Shown: one piece after another, positions 19,858-28,845 of the stretch
Layout: the number at the start of each line of letters is the position of its first letter
How positions within the stretch are numbered: the first letter of the stretch is position 1
Assembly (NCBI RefSeq): GCF_000485595.1
Contig: NW_014578539.1
Coordinates: 1 to 28,845, forward strand
Direction of reading: 5' to 3'
Source of the DNA: Priapulus caudatus
Taxonomy: Eukaryota > Priapulida > Priapulimorpha > Priapulimorphida > Priapulidae
DNA length: 28,845 nt
The notes under the pieces: model-generated
What the model was told of the DNA's origin: nothing
Databases searched by the model: none
Seen by the model: the letters and a program-made list of their open reading frames with translations, nothing else
Program-made: the position numbers and the translations under genes

Positions 19858-22800
19858 CTGAAAAACGTTACAGGTATGCTTACTTATAAATAACAACAAG
19901 GAAATGGCATGATTGTTTGTTTAGAAGGCCGCAACACTGCTGAGCTGTGCAGAGGTGAAGTAACCGCGAGTAAACATTCCATGGTCAGAATCACTAACTA
20001 TAACTTATAAGAGGGTTTCACAGACCTTTATTTGCTTGTACTATTTTTGGCAGGATATCTTTCGTACACTTTTACGAATGGTTCAATATTGCCTACAGGG
20101 AGATCCCCGGATACAGACATGTATGCATGCGCTCATGCAAATGCATAGCACACACAGGGTTTCTTCCGAGGGAAAATTAGACAATGGCGGTAATGGCCAG
20201 TTTGGGGAAAAAACGCACATGATGGATTCAAAGGCGTGCAGTGCAGTAGGCACGGATGTGGATTCTGCAGGCTGACGCGGGGGGGGGGGGTAGAGGGTCT
20301 GGTCTGGTCTTCTTTGTCTGGTAGTATACAGACTACTACATTTTGTAACCTGGTAGTCCGTAAGCAATTCTGGTAGTTGAGAATTTTTGTCTTCCTTTTA
20401 AGTTTTTCCAAAACAGAGTGGCGTCAGTGTACACAAACGAAACCAGCTCTACATCAAGATAGACACAAATGCTAAACAAAAATTGCCACATGTCTATTTA
20501 CAGTTCTAATTAGCAGTCTTCACACTCACTGCAACTTTTCTAGCTTATATACGTATGAGAAACCGAATCAAATGCCATGCTAGCGTTTCCCACCAGCTGT
20601 CACGCAGCAGCACTCACCGGTGTTCTTGAGGTCAGTGGAGAGCAAATCCGTGAACTCGCAACCATTCATCAGCGTCACAAAACAATAGGTGCACTCGCCC
20701 TTGATCGGGTGTGGGTGCGTGACTACGGCCGCCTCCACAACGGATGGATGCTCAACAAGGGCGCTCTCGATTTCTGCCGTGCTCAGCAGGTGGCCGGACA
20801 CATTCAGCATGTCATCAATGCGACCAGTGATCCAGTAATAGCCGTCGGCGTCACGCTTAGCGCCTGCAGCAGGTACCGTGTGTTACGCGCCACAGTCACC
20901 ACGCTCCAATATTAATTACAGACATTGTTACGACATTAAAATTGACGTGAGTCCTAGATGCGTAAAAACAATGTGAAAATTATGTATAACCAAAATTTTG
21001 GCGAATTATTGCACAAATTTTTAATGTAATTATTATTATTATTGCATGTATATAACATGAAGCAAAGGTGAAAGACACATGCATGAAGAATATTCGCTAA
21101 ATAAAATGTTAATTTCACAATTCATCTAAATTAGTCATGCATAATGCAAATAGCCATAACTATGAAAATTCCAGTGTTTGGATATAACTCTGTACTATAG
21201 CGCACACTCTGACATCTGCATGCCCTGTTCAGACAATGCGACTTACCATCGCCTGTTGTGTAGTAACCAGGAAATTTCTTGAAGTAGGTCGTTTCAAATC
21301 GGCTGTGGTCACCGTACACTGTGCGCATGATACCAGGCCATGGCTGCTTAAACACCAGGTAGCCCTCAGCCTCGCCCTCGAGCTCCTTTCCTTCCTCCGA
21401 CATAAGTGCTGGCACGACCCCAAAGAATGGCAACGTCTGCGAACATTGTGTTCATGGGTTCTGGATAGTGTTCAGATGAAGTACACGCGTGCAACAACCT
21501 TCATATTTCTAAACGAATCTGCATTGATCTAGAGAATTATAAATTTGAAAACCACAATCTCTGAAATCTACGGAAATGAAAACCAAAATGAACTTACAGC
21601 AGAGCCTGGTTTAGTCACTGTGCATCCAGGAAGGGGTGTAATAGTATGTCCACCCTACAAACACCAGCAAACTTTGGTGATACTCATTTATAAAACAATT
21701 GTAAACAAGTCTCACCAAATGTGAAAATATCAACAGGGCCTAATATATAATGTATATATACCTAACACAACACAGATTCACACTTGCAATATTACTCAAG
21801 CACACAAAAATTTGAAGCACTTATTCGAAACATCATCAGGCTGCATGACAAATGTTCTCGGCCAATACGAGCACACACAATCTGCTCGCCAATATGCCAT
21901 GCCGACACAGGTGTGTGTGCACTCACAGTCTCTGTCTGCCAAAAAGTGTCAACCACGGCACAGTGCCCACCCCCAACGATGGTATGGTACCACAACCACG
22001 CTTCAGGATTGATTGGTTCACCAACAGTTCCCAGCACGCTGAGGGAGCTACGACTATACCTGAAAAACAACACCAACCGTGCAAGTCGAACATGAGACAG
22101 CAGATGCAAATAGGGCAGAAAATTTACACGCACAGATTTTGTTAGATCAAATGTAGAAGTGACTAATTGGTGGTGTAAGTAGCATTGTGCAATAGGCAGG
22201 GATATGTTAGATCAGCAAAATCTTGCTAGAAGACATATTCAAATTAACTGCTGAAATCATATTACAGTAAAACTCGCATAAGTCGTCATCGTCTAACTCG
22301 TCAATTCGCGTCGTCATGGAAGTCGAAGTCCCGATTTTCTCTCATAGTAAATCCATTGGAATAGCCCCGCCTAAGTTGTCATTACGTACAAGTAGTCGCC
22401 CTCAGACAGGTCCCATGTAATACAAACAACAGTAATTTCCCATCTGTAAGTCGTCATCAGAAATGCCGATGGCGCAGTGTACGGTCGAGGGGATGTGCCA
22501 CCTGGCCATCGCAGATATGCGTGAATCAACAGCGGGTGTTACAGATAGCCAGCGTGTGCCACGCTTGGCGCTAGTGCGTACGATGTACGTGGGTTATGAC
22601 CAGTAGCGGTGTCGATTGATGTACGGACCCGATTGTTTCGTGTCTGCTATGTATGTGGTGCGAACTGACGTCGTGTGTGGAGCACGTTTATGACTGCGTA
22701 GGGGTGACGGGCGCCTGGGAGGGGAGCCCTACATATAAGTCGACTAAATGACGACTTACAGTTACGCGTATGTCGTCATTTTCGTAAGTCGGCACAAATA

Positions 22801-25665
22801 CGCTGGTCCCAAAAGTGTCGACTTATGCGATTTTTACTGTAGTAACCTCGATCTGGTATATGGAGGAACAGGTTACTATATGGAATGCCACTTACTTAGT
22901 CACTTCTTCATCACCAAACTTCATCAGAGCCCGTATGGCCGTCGGTGCTGTGTAAAACTTCGACACTAGGTACTTGTCGCATATCTGCCAGAATCGGCCG
23001 GCATCTGGATAGAACGGCGTACCCTCAAACTGGAAAACATCACAAAACAAAAAATGCCATAAAAACATTGTCGCTGTGCACTCCCCTGCTAGAACCTCTG
23101 AGCATGTAATCAACAACAGAAATCTTCGCGCAAACATCAACAAAATTTCATCTGCTGTTGAATCAAAATACAGGGGAACAAGCCTATCTCTAACTGTGCT
23201 CGCTTGTGCATCGCAGGCCTGCAAAGTTATTGTCGCTGAACTCACAACGACACTTGTAGCACCAGCTGCCATCGGGCCATAGACGACATAGCTGTGGCCA
23301 GTGATCCATCCGATGTCTGCGGTGCACCAGTAGACATCACCCGGCTTGTAGTCGAACACGTACTTAAACGTGAGGTACGTGTAGAGCATGTAGCCACCAA
23401 TCGTGTGAAGCACTCCCTTTGGCTTCCCTGTCGAGCCACTGCAAATGTGTAATGCATGCATTTACACGATAAGAACTTTGATTCAAACAAAATAACGGCT
23501 GGTGGGGTGACATCATGGCAACGAAAGACCAAACGAAAGACAGATAGAGAAAAACAGGCAAAATAAAGGAAACATTCCAGCACAGAAAGTGAGTAAAAGC
23601 AGTGAAGGGAGGTATACAAAAAGAGCTCCAGACAGAAATTCCTGGCAGAAGTGAAATCCAGAGGTTCGGCAAATCCTAGCAGGGAAATGACCGTGAAGGA
23701 ATAAAATTAGTGAACTTAAAGACAAAAGATAGAGAGGGCAGATGGGGAATAGTACTGTGAATTACCAGCAGGTAGAGTCACCGAAAAGAGACCTCCCTTA
23801 AAACTGACAGTTTTACACAACGTTTTACATTTTTTTGACACACCTATGAATGCTAGGAATGATTTTCGAAGGTACACAGAGAATGTTATTTTTAAATTTG
23901 AATGAATGCGAAGACTGAACTGTGTAACCTAGAACATGGTACGGAGAGGAACGCGAAACTGTTACGTCACTGGCAACCGGTCAGTACTAGCCGAGCGAGG
24001 GAGGTTAAGATGACATTACTAACCTAGTGCGAGGAAGAACAAAAGCAGCATAACAATAAACAAAGGGAGACGGCAGGTACGCCCAGTGACCGAAAAAGGA
24101 GAGGTCGCGCGCGGACGCTGGGTAGCATAAATAGGGGAAAATTTAACAGAAAGATATTGGCTAGGGACAGCACTGGATATTGAACGACCCACGACAACAT
24201 GGCAGCGTATACGTAAGATGCTTTTATTTGTATGATAGTTAGATTATGCTGATTGTTTAGATCATTGATATTGTAAGTAAGATTGATTGCAGACGTTACA
24301 GTAATGCGGTTTGATAATATAAGTTAACGTGGTTATAAGTATATGTGTCGCGGATTTTAGGGGTTTGAGATACCGCGGTTATATTCCCGTTATCGGGATG
24401 CAACAGATTAAGCGAGTGGTAACGTTAACGAAGGTAGAGACAGCGCTTGTAGGCAAGCGTCAGGTAGTTTACTAAAATGACGAATTTATAACCAATGGGG
24501 TGTGGGGATTGTATAGTGTGGTGATTGGAGTCGAGTTATTAATAAATATTATTCATGTGTGTATTATCTAAATTCCTGCATTCAGTTGTCTATCAGTGGC
24601 TGTATTTTATATCCTCGAGCCGGGCTATTCCTTCACAAGGTATTAAAACATAAATACGATTACGCCGTCGCGCGTGGGCTTTAATTTAAAGCACGCGGTG
24701 ACAACTGCAATACCAGAAGTAAAATAAACGAGATCCAGAAGTAAAGAAAGTAGTACCTGGTGTAAAGCATGAAGAGTGGGTCCTCAGCATCCAACCATTC
24801 ACATGCGCACTCCTCACTGGCAACTTCCATCTCGTTATGCCACCACACATCCCTGCCCTCCACCCAGTTCGACTGTAACACAAGCCCATGCCCTCTTTCT
24901 GTCTTTATGACTACTGGAAATTACAATGCTATCTGGTTTCACCAGAACACCAATTGAAAATACCATGTAATCATGTACCATTCCAATTAGGATTTAGACA
25001 ATGTCACAAATAAACTTTTGCTCTGAAGACATGCCAGACATAATGGTGAAGACACGAAGACTGTTAAAGGCCCGAGGAGAACCCTCCTGCCTACCTATCA
25101 CCTTATTACCTTAAACTGTGAGGAAGGGCGCTTGGGTGGTGATGTGATGGTGTTGCTAGCCGGCTCACTGTTCTGCATCGATGCGGGGGTTGGACCGACA
25201 TGCCTCACGACAATGCTTGCGCTCACAGCATGATTTCTGCGATACAACATCATCAACGTTAACAGTGAGGTCACGTGGTCAAGCATGTGAAGTGAATCAC
25301 TGGGTCAAGGTGGTCGGTGGGTCAAGGGAATCAGTGGGTCAAGGTGGTCAGAGGGTCGAGGGAATCAGTGGGTCAAGGTGGTCGGTGGATCAAGGGAATC
25401 AGTGGGTCAAGGAGGCTTTACATCTACCTTGTATGTAAGATGAAAGGGTTCTTGCACAGCATTAACGAATCAGTAAATAACGTTCTTCTTCAGACACGAG
25501 CCACGTGCCATTGCTTGTGAGGACATCAGCAAGGGTGATGTGGTTACCCCAGGCTGGCTGCCTGCTTTAAACGCATTCATATGCCATACCTATCCGCGCA
25601 GATCTTTAGAGCATTGTCAGCTATCTCTTTCAGATTCAGCAGTTTTGGTCCTCGGTATGCGCCAT
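19649..25665 (-). CDS. ACSS2: Acetyl-CoA synthetase, cytosolic type (ten C-terminal exons)
   Basis: The enzyme activates acetate with ATP to acetyl-AMP and then forms acetyl-CoA, in the cytosol and nucleus, for lipid synthesis and histone acetylation. Ten exons join in phase with GT-AG junctions: 25590-25665, 25110-25236, 24757-24872, 23246-23438, 22896-23029, 21927-22059, 21598-21654, 21247-21436, 20618-20863 and 19649-19857. They give 492 codons and a stop, about 70% of the ~700-residue vertebrate protein. All adenylate-forming core motifs are present: [10 protein letters not shown] (ATP loop, rebuilt across a junction), [67 protein letters not shown] and the C-terminal [11 protein letters not shown] with the catalytic, acetylation-regulated Lys. 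[17 protein letters not shown] and HPHPIKGE favour ACSS2 over mitochondrial paralogues. The roughly 200 N-terminal residues were not found. Introns carry several transposon remnants. No disabling change is seen. Confidence 0.95.
19858..20617 (-). other. ACSS2 intron, no element assigned
   Basis: A 760-bp intron with a run of about ten G near 20280 and repeated CTGGTAGT(A/C) words at 20319-20376. No recognised transposon. Confidence 0.6.
20618..20863 (-). CDS. ACSS2: ACSS2 exon (hinge and C-domain)
   Basis: The acceptor is CTGCTGCAG and the donor is G|GTGAGT. It encodes [19 protein letters not shown] (the hinge at which the C-domain rotates between half-reactions), [20 protein letters not shown] and [16 protein letters not shown]. 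Confidence 0.97.
20864..21246 (-). other. ACSS2 intron, nothing else seen
   Basis: A 383-bp AT-rich intron with a short (ATT)n tract near 21030-21042. Confidence 0.7.
21247..21436 (-). CDS. ACSS2: ACSS2 exon ([10 protein letters not shown] ... YYTTGDG)
   Basis: The acceptor is TTCGCAG and the donor is G|GTAAGT. It encodes [28 protein letters not shown] and [12 protein letters not shown], where the Asp of TGD binds the AMP ribose. Confidence 0.97.
21598..21654 (-). CDS. ACSS2: ACSS2 exon ([10 protein letters not shown])
   Basis: A 57-bp, 19-codon exon, phase 0 at both ends. The acceptor is GTTTGTAG and the donor is GCT|GTAAGT. It completes the TETGGH motif and encodes [13 protein letters not shown]. 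Confidence 0.92.
21927..22059 (-). CDS. ACSS2: ACSS2 exon ([11 protein letters not shown] ... TFWQTET)
   Basis: The acceptor is TTTTTCAG and the donor is ACT|GTGAGT. It encodes [17 protein letters not shown] and [10 protein letters not shown], the A5-type motif at the acetate/adenylate site. Confidence 0.97.
22265..22839. mobile_element. pogo/Tigger-like MITE in an ACSS2 intron
   Basis: The element starts CAGTAAAACTCGCATAAGTCG and ends with the complement, CGACTTATGCGATTTTTACTG. The inverted repeats of 21 bp have one mismatch and are flanked on both sides by TA (22263-22264, 22840-22841), the Tc1/mariner/pogo target duplication. CAGT... tips with an AAGTCG-like continuation are typical of pogo/Tigger families. 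The interior (575 bp in all) repeats AAGTCGTCAT-type words in both orientations near both ends, possibly transposase binding sites, and has no transposase frame. It is therefore non-autonomous. Confidence 0.85.
22896..23029 (-). CDS. ACSS2: ACSS2 exon (FEGTPFYPD ... FGDEEVT)
   Basis: The acceptor is TTTTCCAG and the donor is AA|GTAAGT. It encodes [35 protein letters not shown] and two bases of the next Lys codon. Its donor lies only 54 bp from the end of the MITE in the next intron. Confidence 0.96.
23246..23438 (-). CDS. ACSS2: ACSS2 exon ([12 protein letters not shown] loop)
   Basis: The acceptor is ACATTTGCAG and the donor is GTT|GTGAGT. One base plus 64 codons: [34 protein letters not shown] and [12 protein letters not shown], the core of the AMP-binding domain. 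Confidence 0.97.
23923..24703. mobile_element. Probable solo LTR of a retrotransposon
   Basis: A 781-bp segment begins TGTAACC and ends GGTGACA (TG...CA) and is bounded by the same 4-bp sequence, ACTG (23919-23922 and 24704-24707), the target duplication size typical of Ty3/gypsy-like or related elements. Inside are a TATA-like CATAAATA (24127-24134) and an AATAAA (24541-24546), consistent with U3-R-U5. No gag-pol, primer-binding site or polypurine tract flanks it, so it looks like recombination between two LTRs removed the body. It lies in an ACSS2 intron, 49 bp from a splice donor. Confidence 0.6.
24757..24872 (-). CDS. ACSS2: ACSS2 exon (GRDVWW ... [11 protein letters not shown])
   Basis: The acceptor is TGTTACAG and the donor is AG|GTACTA. 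It encodes [14 protein letters not shown] and [13 protein letters not shown]. The AG at its end and the T of the next exon make the first Ser of the ATP-binding [10 protein letters not shown] loop. Confidence 0.93.
25110..25236 (-). CDS. ACSS2: ACSS2 exon (IVVRHVG)
   Basis: The acceptor is TATCGCAG and the donor is AAG|GTAATA. It encodes [10 protein letters not shown], then a variable Ser/Pro/Thr-rich linker ending [10 protein letters not shown], as in the vertebrate protein, where this linker is also poorly conserved. Confidence 0.85.
25293..25413. repeat. 34-bp tandem repeat in an ACSS2 intron
   Basis: GGGTCAAGG recurs at 25302, 25336, 25370 and 25404, exactly 34 bp apart. The unit combines GGGTCAAGGTGGTCGGTG with GGTCAAGGGAATCAGT, itself two diverged half-units. 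About 3.5 copies. Confidence 0.92.
25590..25665 (-). CDS. ACSS2: ACSS2 exon (most upstream found)
   Basis: The acceptor is TTTTCAG before 25665 and the donor is AG|GTATGG. It encodes [19 protein letters not shown], equivalent to the YRG-K-x-NLKE-x-AD segment of ACSS2. It begins with two bases of a split codon, so an upstream exon ending in phase 1 must exist. Confidence 0.85.
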
Positions 25666-25955
25666 CTGAAAACCAATAAACATGTAAGAGTACGTATAGA
25701 TCCTAAAATTAGGACAATCCTATAGCATTTCCAACCGATGTAAAAAACGGACTCAAATGTATACCTAAAAATACAATGTCTATGTGTTAAATGCAATGTT
25801 AAATAGATGAGTTTTTCCTAGGCATTTAAAAGATTCCAGTGACTGTTCACATCGAATATAACCACGTAATTTTGGGGCAGCTGATGAAAAAGCTCGATCG
25901 CCAAGTGTAGCCAACGTTTTTACAGTTGGTGGCTCAATTAACATTTGATTACCAG

Positions 25956-26321
25956 ATGGCCCATTATGGCATCCCGCAGAAAATTATTTCCATCATAAAA
26001 AATTTATACGATAAGATGTCCTGCAAAGTTCTGCATGACGGAAAACTCTAAAGTAGCTTCCAAGTGCAGTCTGGAGCCAAGCAAGGGTGCTTGTTATCTC
26101 CCTTTCTTTTTGTCTTGGCGGTGGATTGGGTGATGCGACAATCCACGGAGGGCAAAAGAAATGGTATCCAATAGACTCTACATACTCAGCTAGACGATCT
26201 TGACTTTGCGGACGACATAGTTCTCCTATCTCACACAAAACAACAAATACAAGACAGGACAAACAGAGTTGCAAGCTCACCAGCAAAATGTGGTTGCAAC
26301 CTCGTTCACTGTGATAGATAG
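25956..26321 (+). pseudogene. LINE-type reverse transcriptase fragment
   Basis: A single plus-strand frame of 122 codons carries reverse-transcriptase motifs: HYGIPQKIISIIKNLYDKM, FQVQSGAKQGCLLSPFLF, LAVDWVMR.STEGKRNGIQ, and the catalytic box LDFADDIVLLSHT (F-A-D-D). It is interrupted by TAA after HDGKL and TAG after NGIQ. It lacks the endonuclease and the thumb/C-terminal parts. The motif style matches non-LTR retrotransposons abundant in marine invertebrates. The insertion lies upstream of and antisense to ACSS2, probably in one of its introns. Confidence 0.88.
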
Positions 26322-26358
26322 GCAAAGCCTGCCAGCTGATAGCGAACGTCACGTGTCA

Positions 26359-26475
26359 AACCAGGGGAAAAAATACACGGGGGCGGCGGGCGATTTCGCC
26401 CCCGAAATGCCAAAAAGAGCCCCCGAAAACATGATATCGGGGGCGACCCCAAAAGCAAAAGTCGCCCTGGAAATC
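26359..26475 (+). repeat. Dispersed repeat copy (pair of 8222-8395)
   Basis: CCAGGGGAAAAAATACA, GGGCGATTTCGCCCCCG and AAAAAGAGCCCCCGAAAA occur in the same order as in the inverted copy at 8222-8395. This copy is richer in G and C. A GATATCGGGGGCGA block repeats the CGGGGGCG motif. Confidence 0.6.
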
Positions 26476-26629
26476 GATTGTCCAGGTCGGTCCCGCGCCT
26501 TGCCGCTCTCGCTCGGCCTCTGCCGCTAGCGGCAGCCGGTTCCACGGCGCGGTAGAATTCATGGTACGGTGTGACCGTCAAGTGTTTACCATTTAAGCAT
26601 GCATGTGTGTACTGTACTGTATTGCATTC

Positions 26630-26816
26630 AATCAAGCGCGCGCCGCCGCCCGTGCGTATATACGTGTGTGCCTGTGCGCGTGTGTGCGTGCGTGCCTGTG
26701 TGTGCCTGCGCGCGTGCGTGCCTGTGTGTGCCGGTGTGCCAGCGGGCGTGCTTGCGTGTGTGCCTGCGCGCGTGCGTGCGCGTGTGCCTGCGCGCGTGCG
26801 TGCCTGCATGTGCAGG
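26630..26816. repeat. GTGC/GCGC-rich satellite
   Basis: Tandem GTGCGTGCCTGTGTGTGCCT and GCGCGCGTGCGTGCCT words, about 180 bp. Cys-Val-Arg and His-Thr-Arg-rich open frames through it are artefacts. Confidence 0.88.
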
Positions 26817-27545
26817 GAAAAATATACGTGTGAATTTCATTAGGATTTTCCATGGATTACCGTTCTATAATCCTACGGGTCGTTGGTCCTACGGGTCTAC
26901 GTAGGCACGCCCGCAGGCACGCATCCCGGCACACTCGTGTGTCATTCCCAATTGTAGCTTTTTCGCCAATTCCCCGAAAGAGTTTTGCTGTCGCTCTCTC
27001 ATAGTCCAGCAATGCCAACCCTCTACATTTTAGTAGTGATTAGTACCACGCTGAAACAATTGTGCCCCCCCCCCGTACTTCAATCAATGCCGCCCCTGCC
27101 AGTAGGCACGTACGCAGCGTCGATGTGCACACCCATACACACGTGCCTCGCGGGCCGCTTTCTCAAACCCCCTGAGCTTCCAGGGCCCTTACGCGGCAGG
27201 GTTCTACCTACGTTGCGCAAACGGGGCGCGCGCGCCCCGTTTGGGAAAACTCCCCCCTGTTTCAATCGTTGCGCCCCGATTAACTTCCACCACAATAAAA
27301 GTTGCTCACAGAGGGAAATCGATCGGTCAAGAATTCCGCATTCGACCGAGGAACCCTGCGCGTGTATTTTTAACCTACCGACGCATGCTGGAGACAGATA
27401 CAACAAGTACACTAACAGTCACTCTTGTCCCCACACGCCAACGACGTCGGCTTATTATATAACTAAGACGCAATACCTGTCTTATGGTGTGGGGGGACGA
27501 TTTTACGCATTAATCTGTGTAAGCGGAAAAAAAACCGCCCGCAGG
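26817..27545. other. GC-rich unassigned DNA with a 24-bp palindrome
   Basis: No supported gene. Contains AC(G/T)GG(G/T)TC repeats at 26873-26900 and a perfect palindrome at 27219-27242 (AAACGGGGCGCG and its exact complement, no spacer). The 228-codon frame at 26985-27671 has Pro-rich low-complexity content and no recognised domain. Confidence 0.5.
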
Positions 27546-27558
27546 AACCCCTATGTTC

Positions 27559-27600
27559 GCCCTCCCCCTCCCTCCCCCTCCCCTTCCCTCCCTCCCCCCT
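27559..27600 (-). other. G-quadruplex-type tract (minus strand)
   Basis: The plus strand is nearly pure CCCTCCCCCTCCCT. The minus strand carries at least eight runs of three or more G separated by single A or AA, which meets the usual G-quadruplex pattern several times over; the plus strand could form an i-motif. No gene start could be tied to it. Confidence 0.75.
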
Positions 27601-27775
27601 GTTTTGAATTTTCATCATGGGGAGAACCCGCGGCGGGCCAGGACCCAAGCCAGCAAGGACTTCGCGTATAAACGAGATTGATCTCCTCGCTCGTACAGGC
27701 AGACACTCCACTATTGTTGCGCTAGCCGCGTAACTAGTTCGTGTTTAGCTTCACTATTCAAGGTGCATTTTGTGG

Positions 27776-27965
27776 TTGTGAATTGTGTGTGCGTCGTGCG
27801 TGCGTTGCGTGCGTGCGTGCGTGCGTGCGTGTGTGCGTGCGTGTGTGTGACGTGTGCTGATGGTGTATGGTGGTGCAGGGAGCGTAAATGCCGGGGGGAT
27901 GGGGGGATTGCATCCCCCGCCTTGAAGAGGGGGAGGATGGCCTGTACAAATGACCCCCCTGAGAT
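27776..27965. repeat. GTGC tandem tract joined to a G-run repeat
   Basis: GTGCGTGCGTGC repeats (27786-27860) run into a G-run segment (GGGGGGATGGGGGGATTGCATCCCCC, 27893-27918) and AGAGGGGGAGGAT. This is the same juxtaposition of GT-type satellite with G-runs seen at 2166-2350, 2796-4335 and 4436-4735. Confidence 0.6.
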
Positions 27966-28720
27966 TCAAAAAATAGAGAGAAAAAAAATGAATGCAGTAT
28001 GGTTGAAACATACAAAAACACGTGAAATTGTGAGATAAATTGCAATCCTTACGCTGGTTGTAAATAGCATGTATTATTACTATATTATAGTAACCTAACT
28101 GTGTAAGGGCCTTCTGAAAAGTCATGAAAGTGTTTGAATCCTAACTTTGTAGGGTTGAGTCAGGGTTGAGATAGTGTCATTCAGACATGAGAAATATTGC
28201 ACCACAGTATGTCTCAGATTGCCAGGAAAATGGCTTAAAATATTTCAGAATTTCTTGGGGCAATGCACCTCAGACCCCTACTATGGATGAATATACGGGC
28301 AACGCGGGCTGCCTGCGGCAAGGCCAAGGTTAATTTCGCCCCTGGCTATCGGCCGACTATCCCCCCCCCCACCTCTCGGTACGGATTTATCGCCCCTAGG
28401 TGGTGTGTGCGGCGCACCCCGCAGGAGATGTGTATTAAGCTACTGTGCTTGTGTGTACATTTGAGGGAAACGCCCCTAGAAAAAGTCGCGCGCACTGGAA
28501 AGTGGAAAAGAGCCTGAAGATGAAAAGTAGCCGCACGATAATTATTGGGGGGGTTTGCAAAAGAGCCCGGAAAAATAAAATTTAATTTTTTCACTGTGTC
28601 AAACATGTATGCCGATTACGCATGGGCTACTTACGCTGAGAGGGTCTATGTCGCCCAGGTACTGCTGGATACGTAACCCTGGTATGTCGGATAGTACGAA
28701 ACGTACGCCTGGTAACTATT
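27966..28720. other. No gene recognised
   Basis: AT-rich to 28260, then a GC-rich stretch with CGCCCCT(A/G)G words (28339, 28391, 28470) and C or G runs that resemble the other G-run repeats. No supported coding region. Confidence 0.4.
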
Positions 28721-28726
28721 TGATAT

Positions 28727-28754
28727 GGTTAGGGTTATGGTTAGGGTTAGGGGG
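28727..28754 (+). repeat. Short interstitial TTAGGG-like tract
   Basis: GGTTAGGGTTATGGTTAGGG is followed by TTAGGGGG, then looser TAGGGTAGGCTTAGG to about 28770. It has three exact TTAGGG hexamers and degenerate neighbours. It is too short to be a telomere. Confidence 0.7.
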
Positions 28755-28845
28755 TAGGGTAGGCTTAGGTTGGGAGTAGGTCGTAGGCGACTCCTAGACT
28801 TCGTTAGTGGAGTAGGCGAGGTACGGTCGCAGGCATATTAGATAG

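Noticed and set aside
25293-25413. CRISPR-like regular repeat
   Set aside because: Head-to-tail tandem units with no spacers, in a eukaryotic intron.
25993-26352. 119-codon minus-strand frame, candidate upstream ACSS2 exon
   Set aside because: It is antisense to the reverse-transcriptase fragment and has no ACSS2-like residues.
26985-27671. 228-codon plus-strand frame
   Set aside because: Proline-rich, GC-driven, no recognised domain, and runs through a C-tract and a palindrome.
27660-27720. Possible core promoter (GTATAAA at about 27664)
   Set aside because: One TATA-like word without a start codon, exon or second element behind it is not enough.
28727-28770. Chromosome end (telomere)
   Set aside because: Only about three exact TTAGGG units, degenerate and followed by non-telomeric sequence.

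Overview
The window is nuclear DNA from an animal, most likely an invertebrate. It holds split genes with GT-AG introns, proteins with clear animal orthologues, many eukaryotic transposon remnants, long GT/CA-type satellites and one assembly gap of 705 N. It is not bacterial. The species cannot be named from sequence alone.

Layout. 1-5.0 kb is mostly repetitive: an alternating purine-pyrimidine ACGT/GCGT tract (45-400), G-run repeat fragments, and a roughly 1.5 kb minisatellite with a 27-bp unit (2836-4320). 5.1-8.1 kb (+ strand) carries the last four exons I can assemble of a WASHC2/FAM21 orthologue, the tail subunit of the endosomal WASH complex. All splice phases agree, and the actin-capping-protein-binding (CPI) motif is rebuilt across one junction. 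A 947-bp piggyBac-like element with TTAA flanks and a truncated transposase N-terminus follows (8421-9367). 9.5-11.2 kb has weak but partly phase-consistent candidate exons of an unidentified + strand gene. 11.2-13.8 kb shows nothing I can call.

13.8-17.8 kb is a ~4.0 kb element with long terminal inverted repeats, each built of ~155-bp tandem modules. It encloses a decayed minus-strand gene of a widespread, poorly characterised animal multicopy family. Its conserved acidic motifs resemble the FEN/XPG/PIN nuclease fold, and it ends in a Cys-rich CXC-like segment. I recognise no DDE transposase in it, so it is the best candidate here for an undescribed mobile system. An assembly gap with perfect 119-bp inverted flanks follows (17899-18841), then a CT/GT microsatellite.

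19.6-25.7 kb (- strand) carries ten phase-consistent C-terminal exons (492 codons) of cytosolic acetyl-CoA synthetase (ACSS2). Its introns hold a pogo/Tigger-like MITE, a solo LTR and a 34-bp tandem repeat. Upstream, antisense to ACSS2, lies a broken LINE reverse-transcriptase fragment. The last 3 kb is GC-rich repeat mosaic: a fragment shared with the 8.3 kb region, a GT/GC satellite, a perfect 24-bp palindrome, a G-quadruplex-type tract and a short TTAGGG-like tract near the window end.

The two well-supported genes, WASHC2 (+) and ACSS2 (-), converge on the transposon-rich interval between them. They have no known shared pathway, and nothing suggests an operon.
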